Assembly (NCBI GenBank): GCA_948099385.1
Contig: CANUEZ040000156.1
Location: 806,001 to 870,000, forward strand
Direction of reading: 5' to 3'
Origin: Fasciola hepatica
Lineage: Eukaryota; Platyhelminthes; Trematoda; Plagiorchiida; Fasciolidae
DNA length: 64,000 bases
Position numbers and translations under genes: made by a program. The notes beneath the pieces were generated by a model that was not told the origin of the DNA, made no database searches, and was given only the letters and a program-made list of their open reading frames with translations. Position 1 is the first letter of the stretch; each line of letters begins with the position of its first letter. This document shows, piece by piece, positions 54,086 through 64,000 of this stretch.

Positions 54086-57000
54086 GCAGTTCGCATTTAA
54101 GATCGTACTTCTAGGGATCATTCCTACAGTACGTATCACCAGGACGTCAGTCAAACTGACCCGTCCACCCAACCGCGATGACGATCCGCATGGCCTAGTC
54201 CCGAGCGTGATCCGGGTGTGTGGCTGTCCGTCGGCCTGACCTAGCGCGTGCTTGTTGCTGGCTTGCTCGAATCAGCGGCCGTGTGAGCGTCACGCGTGCA
54301 TGGTCTGATTGAACGGACTCGGCCGCCTCCTCGGTTGATCGTCCGGCCCGATCGGGAATGGGGTACGCAGTTATGCGTATCTCATACACCCGATTCGGCC
54401 TGGAGGAACTGGCCTGTGCTGAGCGGCTATTTCATCAAATAACACAATTACACCAACTTATTACAAACTATAATCAACAACACACATCAAATACTATATG
54501 ACCAAATCAAACTATTAACACGAACACGATCATGCACGCTACACTGCCACTTGACGAGAAAGAACAAATCAATTGAGAATAGTTATAATAAACAAAATAC
54601 CACATGTAAACCTCAATCAACACAATCAATCACATCGAGTACGCACGAGCAGATAATTAGGCTTGCCTAAATTCCCAACACGACACCAAGCGTTCACACT
54701 CAGTTTTACTCCAACTGATCACACATCGTACGCATGTGATTTGAGACAGCCATATGCGACATGTGCATCACGGAGCCACAGTGTACGGATGATGCGAGAC
54801 ATAGAAAAGCACCAGATGCACGGGAAAGCGCGCGCATGCAAGTACGGACGAAACATACTACTGACACGGGAGCATTCAGTAGATAACTATTTAGCTCGTC
54901 TCGCACACAATCATGCTCGTCGTGTGCAATCCTGCTGCAAAGGGAGGAGATGAATTGGATAACTTATTCTTCATTCGCATCCAGTTGAGTTTGGATTGCT
55001 CGGGGTTGTTGAATTGGTCTTTTGATCATTTGTGTGGGTTCGATTTAGTCAGAGTACAATGCTAGTCGGTCTTGTGTGCAACTGGTCTGGTCAACTAGGT
55101 TTTGCAGTTCGCATTTAAGATCGTACTTCTAGGGATCATTCCTACAGTACGTATCACCAGGACGTCAGTCAAACTGACCCGTCCACCCAACCGCGATGAC
55201 GATCCGCATGGCCTAGTCCCGAGCGTGATCCGGGTGTGTGGCTGTCCGTCGGCCTGACCTAGCGCGTGCTTGTTGCTGGCTTGCTCGAATCAGCGACCGT
55301 GTGAACGTCACGCGTGCATGGTCTGATTGAACGGACTCGGCCGCCTCCTCGGTTGATCGTCCGGCCCGATCGGGAATGGGGTACGCAGTTATGCGTATCT
55401 CATACACCCGATTCGGCCTGGAGGAACTGGCCTGTGCTGAGCGGCTATTTCATCAAATAACACAATTACACCAACTTATTACAAACTATAATCAACAACA
55501 CACATCAAATACTATATGACCAAATCAAACTATTAACACGAACACGATCATGCACACTACACTGCCACTTGACGAGAAAGAACAAATCAATTGAGAATAG
55601 TTATAATAAACAAAATACCACATGTAAACCTCAATCAACACAATCAATCACATCGAGTACGCACGAGCAGATAATTAGGCTTGCCTAAATTCCCAACACG
55701 ACACCAAGCGTTCACACTCAGTTTTACTCCAACTGATCACACATCGTACGCATGTGATTTGAGACAGCCATATGCGACATGTGCATCACGGAGCCACAGT
55801 GTACGGATGATGCGAGACATAGAAAAGCACCAGATGCACGGGAAAGCGCGCGCATGCAAGTACGGACGAAACATACTACTGACACGGGAGCATTCAGTAG
55901 ATAACTATTTAGCTCGTCTCGCACACAATCATGCTCGTCGTGTGCAATCCTGCTGCAAAGGGAGGAGATGAATTGGATAACTTATTCTTCATTCGCATCC
56001 AGTTGAGTTTGGATTGCTCGGGGTTGTTGAATTGGTCTTTTGATCATTTGTGTGGGTTCGATTTAGTCAGAGTACAATGCTAGTCGGTCTTGTGTGCAAC
56101 TGGTCTGGTCAACTAGGTTTTGCAGTTCGCATTTAAGATCGTACTTCTAGGGATCATTCCTACAGTACGTATCACCAGGACGTCAGTCAAACTGACCCGT
56201 CCACCCAACCGCGATGACGATCCGCATGGCCTAGTCCCGAGCGTGATCCGGGTGTGTGGCTGTCCGTCGGCCTGACCTAGCGCGTGCTTGTTGCTGGCTT
56301 GCTCGAATCAGCGACCGTGTGAACGTCACGCGTGCATGGTCTGATTGAACGGACTCGGCCGCCTCCTCGGTTGATCGTCCGGCCCGATCGGGAATGGGGT
56401 ACGCAGTTATGCGTATCTCATACACCCGATTCGGCCTGGAGGAACTGGCCTGTGCTGAGCGGCTATTTCATCAAATAACACAATTACACCAACTTATTAC
56501 AAACTATAATCAACAACACACATCAAATACTATATGACCAAATCAAACTATTAACACGAACACGATCATGCACACTACACTGCCACTTGACGAGAAAGAA
56601 CAAATCAATTGAGAATAGTTATAATAAACAAAATACCACATGTAAACCTCAATCAACACAATCAATCACATCGAGTACGCACGAGCAGATAATTAGGCTT
56701 GCCTAAATTCCCAACACGACACCAAGCGTTCACACTCAGTTTTACTCCAACTGATCACACATCGTACGCATGTGATTTGCGACAGCCATATGCGACATGT
56801 GCATCACGGAGCCACAGTGTACGGATGATGCGAGACATAGAAAAGCACCAGATGCACGGGAAAGCGCGCGCATGCAAGTACGGACGAAACATACTACTGA
56901 CACGGGAGCATTCAGTAGATAACTATTTAGCTCGTCTCGCACACAATCATGCTCGTCGTGTGCAATCCTGCTGCAAAGGGAGGAGATGAATTGGATAACT

Positions 57001-57135
57001 TATTCTTCATTCGCATCCAGTTGAGTTTGGATTGCTCGGGGTTGTTGAATTGGTCTTTTGATCATTTGTGTGGGTTCGATTTAGTCAGAGTACAATGCTA
57101 GTCGGTCTTGTGTGCAACTGGTCTGGTCAACTAGG

Positions 57136-57138
57136 TTT
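57136..57138 (+). other. T-tract shortened from four to three (copy 57)
   Basis: Same one-base deletion as copy 54, three units away. Both copies also share G at unit position 579 and G/T at 328/512. They differ at 785, where copy 57 has the common C. Confidence 0.9.
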
Positions 57139-60100
57139 GCAGTTCGCATTTAAGATCGTACTTCTAGGGATCATTCCTACAGTACGTATCACCAGGACGT
57201 CAGTCAAACTGACCCGTCCACCCAACCGCGATGACGATCCGCATGGCCTAGTCCCGAGCGTGATCCGGGTGTGTGGCTGTCCGTCGGCCTGACCTAGCGC
57301 GTGCTTGTTGCTGGCTTGCTCGAATCAGCGGCCGTGTGAGCGTCACGCGTGCATGGTCTGATTGAACGGACTCGGCCGCCTCCTCGGTTGATCGTCCGGC
57401 CCGATCGGGAATGGGGTACGCAGTTATGCGTATCTCATACACCCGATTCGGCCTGGAGGAACTGGCCTGTGCTGAGCGGCTATTTCATCAAATAACACAA
57501 TTACACCAACTTATTACAAACTATAATCAACAACACACATCAAATACTATATGACCAAATCAAACTATTAACACGAACACGATCATGCACGCTACACTGC
57601 CACTTGACGAGAAAGAACAAATCAATTGAGAATAGTTATAATAAACAAAATACCACATGTAAACCTCAATCAACACAATCAATCACATCGAGTACGCACG
57701 AGCAGATAATTAGGCTTGCCTAAATTCCCAACACGACACCAAGCGTTCACACTCAGTTTTACTCCAACTGATCACACATCGTACGCATGTGATTTGCGAC
57801 AGCCATATGCGACATGTGCATCACGGAGCCACAGTGTACGGATGATGCGAGACATAGAAAAGCACCAGATGCACGGGAAAGCGCGCGCATGCAAGTACGG
57901 ACGAAACATACTACTGACACGGGAGCATTCAGTAGATAACTATTTAGCTCGTCTCGCACACAATCATGCTCGTCGTGTGCAATCCTGCTGCAAAGGGAGG
58001 AGATGAATTGGATAACTTATTCTTCATTCGCATCCAGTTGAGTTTGGATTGCTCGGGGTTGTTGAATTGGTCTTTTGATCATTTGTGTGGGTTCGATTTA
58101 GTCAGAGTACAATGCTAGTCGGTCTTGTGTGCAACTGGTCTGGTCAACTAGGTTTTGCAGTTCGCATTTAAGATCGTACTTCTAGGGATCATTCCTACAG
58201 TACGTATCACCAGGACGTCAGTCAAACTGACCCGTCCACCCAACCGCGATGACGATCCGCATGGCCTAGTCCCGAGCGTGATCCGGGTGTGTGGCTGTCC
58301 GTCGGCCTGACCTAGCGCGTGCTTGTTGCTGGCTTGCTCGAATCAGCGACCGTGTGAACGTCACGCGTGCATGGTCTGATTGAACGGACTCGGCCGCCTC
58401 CTCGGTTGATCGTCCGGCCCGATCGGGAATGGGGTACGCAGTTATGCGTATCTCATACACCCGATTCGGCCTGGAGGAACTGGCCTGTGCTGAGCGGCTA
58501 TTTCATCAAATAACACAATTACACCAACTTATTACAAACTATAATCAACAACACACATCAAATACTATATGACCAAATCAAACTATTAACACGAACACGA
58601 TCATGCACACTACACTGCCACTTGACGAGAAAGAACAAATCAATTGAGAATAGTTATAATAAACAAAATACCACATGTAAACCTCAATCAACACAATCAA
58701 TCACATCGAGTACGCACGAGCAGATAATTAGGCTTGCCTAAATTCCCAACACGACACCAAGCGTTCACACTCAGTTTTACTCCAACTGATCACACATCGT
58801 ACGCATGTGATTTGAGACAGCCATATGCGACATGTGCATCACGGAGCCACAGTGTACGGATGATGCGAGACATAGAAAAGCACCAGATGCACGGGAAAGC
58901 GCGCGCATGCAAGTACGGACGAAACATACTACTGACACGGGAGCATTCAGTAGATAACTATTTAGCTCGTCTCGCACACAATCATGCTCGTCGTGTGCAA
59001 TCCTGCTGCAAAGGGAGGAGATGAATTGGATAACTTATTCTTCATTCGCATCCAGTTGAGTTTGGATTGCTCGGGGTTGTTGAATTGGTCTTTTGATCAT
59101 TTGTGTGGGTTCGATTTAGTCAGAGTACAATGCTAGTCGGTCTTGTGTGCAACTGGTCTGGTCAACTAGGTTTTGCAGTTCGCATTTAAGATCGTACTTC
59201 TAGGGATCATTCCTACAGTACGTATCACCAGGACGTCAGTCAAACTGACCCGTCCACCCAACCGCGATGACGATCCGCATGGCCTAGTCCCGAGCGTGAT
59301 CCGGGTGTGTGGCTGTCCGTCGGCCTGACCTAGCGCGTGCTTGTTGCTGGCTTGCTCGAATCAGCGGCCGTGTGAACGTCACGCGTGCATGGTCTGATTG
59401 AACGGACTCGGCCGCCTCCTCGGTTGATCGTCCGGCCCGATCGGGAATGGGGTACGCAGTTATGCGTATCTCATACACCCGATTCGGCCTGGAGGAACTG
59501 GCCTGTGCTGAGCGGCTATTTCATCAAATAACACAATTACACCAACTTATTACAAACTAAAATCAACAACACACATCAAATACTATATGACCAAATCAAA
59601 ATATTAACACGAACACGATCATGCACACTACACTGCCACTTGACGAGAAAGAACAAATCAATTGAGAATAGTTATAATAAACAAAATACCACATGTAAAC
59701 CTCAATCAACACAATCAATCACATCGAGTACGCACGAGCAGATAATTAGGCTTGCCTAAATTCCCAACACGACACCAAGCGTTCACACTCAGTTTTACTC
59801 CAACTGATCACACATCGTACGCATGTGATTTGCGACAGCCATATGCGACATGTGCATCACGGAGCCACAGTGTACGGATGATGCGAGACATAGAAAAGCA
59901 CCAGATGCACGGGAAAGCGCGCGCATGCAAGTACGGACGAAACATACTACTGACACGGGAGCATTCAGTAGATAACTATTTAGCTCGTCTCGCACACAAT
60001 CATGCTCGTCGTGTGCAATCCTGCTGCAAAGGGAGGAGATGAATTGGATAACTTATTCTTCATTCGCATCCAGTTGAGTTTGGATTGCTCGGGGTTGTTG

Positions 60101-60188
60101 AATTGGTCTTTTGATCATTTGTGTGGGTTCGATTTAGTCAGAGTACAATGCTAGTCGGTCTTGTGTGCAACTGGTCTGGTCAACTAGG

Positions 60189-60191
60189 TTT
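60189..60191 (+). other. T-tract shortened from four to three (copy 60)
   Basis: Same deletion on a different background: A/A with 333G and 553A, which otherwise resembles copy 53, where the T tract is full length. This points to a conversion tract covering the left end of the unit. Confidence 0.9.
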
Positions 60192-61205
60192 GCAGTTCGC
60201 ATTTAAGATCGTACTTCTAGGGATCATTCCTACAGTACGTATCACCAGGACGTCAGTCAAACTGACCCGTCCACCCAACCGCGATGACGATCCGCATGGC
60301 CTAGTCCCGAGCGTGATCCGGGTGTGTGGCTGTCCGTCGGCCTGACCTAGCGCGTGCTTGTTGCTGGCTTGCTCGAATCAGCGGCCGTGTGAACGTCGCG
60401 CGTGCATGGTCTGATTGAACGGACTCGGCCGCCTCCTCGGTTGATCGTCCGGCCCGATCGGGAATGGGGTACGCAGTTATGCGTATCTCATACACCCGAT
60501 TCGGCCTGGAGGAACTGGCCTGTGCTGAGCGGCTATTTCATCAAATAACACAATTACACCAACTTATTACAAACTAAAATCAACAACACACATCAAATAC
60601 TATATGACCAAATCAAAATATTAACACGAACACGATCATGCACACTACACTGCCACTTGACGAGAAAGAACAAATCAATTGAGAATAGTTATAATAAACA
60701 AAATACCACATGTAAACCTCAATCAACACAATCAATCACATCGAGTACGCACGAGCAGATAATTAGGCTTGCCTAAATTCCCAACACGACACCAAGCGTT
60801 CACACTCAGTTTTACTCCAACTGATCACACATCGTACGCATGTGATTTGCGACAGCCATATGCGACATGTGCATCACGGAGCCACAGTGTACGGATGATG
60901 CGAGACATAGAAAAGCACCAGATGCACGGGAAAGCGCGCGCATGCAAGTACGGACGAAACATACTACTGACACGGGAGCATTCAGTAGATAACTATTTAG
61001 CTCGTCTCGCACACAATCATGCTCGTCGTGTGCAATCCTGCTGCAAAGGGAGGAGATGAATTGGATAACTTATTCTTCATTCGCATCCAGTTGAGTTTGG
61101 ATTGCTCGGGGTTGTTGAATTGGTCTTTTGATCATTTGTGTGGGTTCGATTTAGTCAGAGTACAATGCTAGTCGGTCTTGTGTGCAACTGGTCTGGTCAA
61201 CTAGG

Positions 61206-61208
61206 TTT
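61206..61208 (+). other. T-tract shortened from four to three (copy 61)
   Basis: Same deletion in a copy that otherwise equals copy 54 (G/T, 579G, 785A) apart from a private T at unit position 562. Copies 54 and 61 are seven units apart. Confidence 0.9.
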
Positions 61209-63118
61209 GCAGTTCGCATTTAAGATCGTACTTCTAGGGATCATTCCTACAGTACGTATCACCAGGACGTCAGTCAAACTGACCCGTCCACCCAACCGCG
61301 ATGACGATCCGCATGGCCTAGTCCCGAGCGTGATCCGGGTGTGTGGCTGTCCGTCGGCCTGACCTAGCGCGTGCTTGTTGCTGGCTTGCTCGAATCAGCG
61401 GCCGTGTGAGCGTCACGCGTGCATGGTCTGATTGAACGGACTCGGCCGCCTCCTCGGTTGATCGTCCGGCCCGATCGGGAATGGGGTACGCAGTTATGCG
61501 TATCTCATACACCCGATTCGGCCTGGAGGAACTGGCCTGTGCTGAGCGGCTATTTCATCAAATAACACAATTACACCAACTTATTACAAACTATAATCAA
61601 CAACACACATCAAATACTATATGACCAAATCAAACTATTAACATGAACACGATCATGCACGCTACACTGCCACTTGACGAGAAAGAACAAATCAATTGAG
61701 AATAGTTATAATAAACAAAATACCACATGTAAACCTCAATCAACACAATCAATCACATCGAGTACGCACGAGCAGATAATTAGGCTTGCCTAAATTCCCA
61801 ACACGACACCAAGCGTTCACACTCAGTTTTACTCCAACTGATCACACATCGTACGCATGTGATTTGAGACAGCCATATGCGACATGTGCATCACGGAGCC
61901 ACAGTGTACGGATGATGCGAGACATAGAAAAGCACCAGATGCACGGGAAAGCGCGCGCATGCAAGTACGGACGAAACATACTACTGACACGGGAGCATTC
62001 AGTAGATAACTATTTAGCTCGTCTCGCACACAATCATGCTCGTCGTGTGCAATCCTGCTGCAAAGGGAGGAGATGAATTGGATAACTTATTCTTCATTCG
62101 CATCCAGTTGAGTTTGGATTGCTCGGGGTTGTTGAATTGGTCTTTTGATCATTTGTGTGGGTTCGATTTAGTCAGAGTACAATGCTAGTCGGTCTTGTGT
62201 GCAACTGGTCTGGTCAACTAGGTTTTGCAGTTCGCATTTAAGATCGTACTTCTAGGGATCATTCCTACAGTACGTATCACCAGGACGTCAGTCAAACTGA
62301 CCCGTCCACCCAACCGCGATGACGATCCGCATGGCCTAGTCCCGAGCGTGATCCGGGTGTGTGGCTGTCCGTCGGCCTGACCTAGCGCGTGCTTGTTGCT
62401 GGCTTGCTCGAATCAGCGACCGTGTGAACGTCACGCGTGCATGGTCTGATTGAACGGACTCGGCCGCCTCCTCGGTTGATCGTCCGGCCCGATCGGGAAT
62501 GGGGTACGCAGTTATGCGTATCTCATACACCCGATTCGGCCTGGAGGAACTGGCCTGTGCTGAGCGGCTATTTCATCAAATAACACAATTACACCAACTT
62601 ATTACAAACTATAATCAACAACACACATCAAATACTATATGACCAAATCAAACTATTAACACGAACACGATCATGCACACTACACTGCCACTTGACGAGA
62701 AAGAACAAATCAATTGAGAATAGTTATAATAAACAAAATACCACATGTAAACCTCAATCAACACAATCAATCACATCGAGTACGCACGAGCAGATAATTA
62801 GGCTTGCCTAAATTCCCAACACGACACCAAGCGTTCACACTCAGTTTTACTCCAACTGATCACACATCGTACGCATGTGATTTGCGACAGCCATATGCGA
62901 CATGTGCATCACGGAGCCACAGTGTACGGATGATGCGAGACATAGAAAAGCACCAGATGCACGGGAAAGCGCGCGCATGCAAGTACGGACGAAACATACT
63001 ACTGACACGGGAGCATTCAGTAGATAACTATTTAGCTCGTCTCGCACACAATCATGCTCGTCGTGTGCAATCCTGCTGCAAAGGGAGGAGATGAATTGGA
63101 TAACTTATTCTTCATTCG

Positions 63119-64000
63119 CATCCAGTTGAGTTTGGATTGCTCGGGGTTGTTGAATTGGTCTTTTGATCATTTGTGTGGGTTCGATTTAGTCAGAGTACAA
63201 TGCTAGTCGGTCTTGTGTGCAACTGGTCTGGTCAACTAGGTTTTGCAGTTCGCATTTAAGATCGTACTTCTAGGGATCATTCCTACAGTACGTATCACCA
63301 GGACGTCAGTCAAACTGACCCGTCCACCCAACCGCGATGACGATCCGCATGGCCTAGTCCCGAGCGTGATCCGGGTGTGTGGCTGTCCGTCGGCCTGACC
63401 TAGCGCGTGCTTGTTGCTGGCTTGCTCGAATCAGCGACCGTGTGAACGTCACGCGTGCATGGTCTGATTGAACGGACTCGGCCGCCTCCTCGGTTGATCG
63501 TCCGGCCCGATCGGGAATGGGGTACGCAGTTATGCGTATCTCATACACCCGATTCGGCCTGGAGGAACTGGCCTGTGCTGAGCGGCTATTTCATCAAATA
63601 ACACAATTACACCAACTTATTACAAACTATAATCAACAACACACATCAAATACTATATGACCAAATCAAACTATTAACACGAACACGATCATGCACACTA
63701 CACTGCCACTTGACGAGAAAGAACAAATCAATTGAGAATAGTTATAATAAACAAAATACCACATGTAAACCTCAATCAACACAATCAATCACATCGAGTA
63801 CGCACGAGCAGATAATTAGGCTTGCCTAAATTCCCAACACGACACCAAGCGTTCACACTCAGTTTTACTCCAACTGATCACACATCGTACGCATGTGATT
63901 TGCGACAGCCATATGCGACATGTGCATCACGGAGCCACAGTGTACGGATGATGCGAGACATAGAAAAGCACCAGATGCACGGGAAAGCGCGCGCATGCAA
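63119..64000 (+). repeat. Truncated last copy (63)
   Basis: This copy is cut by the window end after unit position 882, directly after the alternating GC tract. It is A/T with 319A, the same as copies 56 and 62. The array evidently continues beyond the window. Confidence 0.95.

Larger units (their letters stand above)
52943..63118 (+). repeat. Divergent subfamily (copies 53-62)
   Basis: Copies start at 52943, 53961, 54978, 55996, 57014, 58031, 59049, 60067, 61084 and 62101. Haplotypes at 328/512: 53 A/A with 333G, 553A; 54 G/T with T deletion, 579G, 785A; 55 A/T with 319A, 785A; 56 A/T with 319A; 57 G/T with T deletion, 579G; 58 A/T with 319A, 785A; 59 A/A with 553A; 60 A/A with T deletion, 333G, 553A; 61 G/T with T deletion, 562T, 579G, 785A; 62 A/T with 319A. 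The alleles 319A, 333G, 579G and the T deletion occur nowhere to the left. Every copy here carries at least one rare marker, unlike the rest of the array. Confidence 0.93.
1..64000. repeat. Tandem satellite array, 1,018 bp unit, 62.9 copies
   Basis: The first bases, CATCCAGTTGAG, recur at 1019, 2037, 3055 and so on to 63119, all in the same orientation, with no unique sequence between copies. Unit length is 1,018 bp in 55 of the 62 complete copies, 1,020 bp in copies 38, 48 and 50 (an extra AT) and 1,017 bp in copies 54, 57, 60 and 61 (one T missing). Both window ends lie inside the array. Eighteen variable sites were seen by reading: a T deletion in 123-126, an AT insertion after 834, and substitutions at 215, 251, 319, 328, 333, 512, 516, 534, 553, 562, 579, 785, 799, 800, 923 and 1004. 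The unit length is not a multiple of three, so no reading frame can run through successive copies. A eukaryotic satellite is inferred from array size and homogeneity; the family is not recognised. Rarer variants could have been missed by eye. Confidence 0.97.

Noticed and set aside
1..64000. CRISPR array
   Set aside because: The period is 1,018 bp with no unique spacers, and there are no cas genes.
1..64000. 5S rRNA, spliced-leader or snRNA gene cluster
   Set aside because: Tandem units of about 1 kb prompted the check, but none of the conserved sequences of 5S rRNA, U1, U2, U4, U5, U6 or the spliced leaders I know is present on either strand.
1..64000. Transposon or Helitron-derived tandem array
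   Set aside because: CTAG-type ends near hairpins were noticed (around 235 and 85), but no terminal structure, target duplication or transposase or Rep remnant could be defined.

Overview
The whole window is one head-to-tail tandem array. A 1,018 bp unit starts at position 1 and repeats to position 64,000: 62 complete copies plus a last copy cut off after 882 bp. Neither edge of the array is present, so it is longer than 64 kb and nothing can be said about its flanks. I see no convincing protein-coding gene, rRNA, tRNA, snRNA, spliced-leader RNA, CRISPR array, telomeric repeat, transposase or unique DNA. Throughout this annotation 'unit position' means the position inside a copy counted from its first base; in copy 1 this equals the window coordinate. 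Copies are numbered 1 to 63 from the left.

The most likely identity is satellite DNA (heterochromatic, centromeric or subtelomeric) of a eukaryotic nuclear genome. I do not recognise the family and cannot name the host. By hand count the unit is about 48% GC and carries 65 CpG dinucleotides, about 1.1 times the expectation, so it lacks the CpG loss typical of old, methylated satellites. A concatemer of a small circle is the main alternative. The copies are not all identical, and their haplotype pattern argues against a purely artificial repetition of one sequence.

Each unit has a regular internal layout. Unit positions 1-125 are G+T rich. Positions 145-455 are a GC-rich core (about 62% GC over 181-460) with several perfect or near-perfect stem-loops. 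Positions 468-720 are A+C rich and include 73 bases with no G on the + strand. Positions 721-1018 have balanced skew, with a 12 bp alternating GCGCGCGCATGC tract at 869-880. A 7-base word GTACG(C/G)A occurs five times per unit, always on the + strand and untouched by variation.

I found 18 variable sites (16 substitutions, 2 indels), and any two copies are at least about 99% identical. Two sites carry common alleles: 328 A/G (31/32 copies) and 512 A/T (37/26). The rest mark small sets of copies spaced 2, 3, 4, 7 or 10 units apart. Copies 36-39 and 46-49 are a matching four-unit block. Copies 53-63 form a distinct, more variable subfamily built from 3- and 7-unit duplications. This is the pattern expected of unequal exchange and gene conversion.

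The recurrent open frames (96, 66, 64, and in some copies 65 or 74 codons) are best read as chance. They use non-ATG starts or lack start signals, they overlap on opposite strands, and they carry replacement changes and a frameshift at no lower rate than silent changes.
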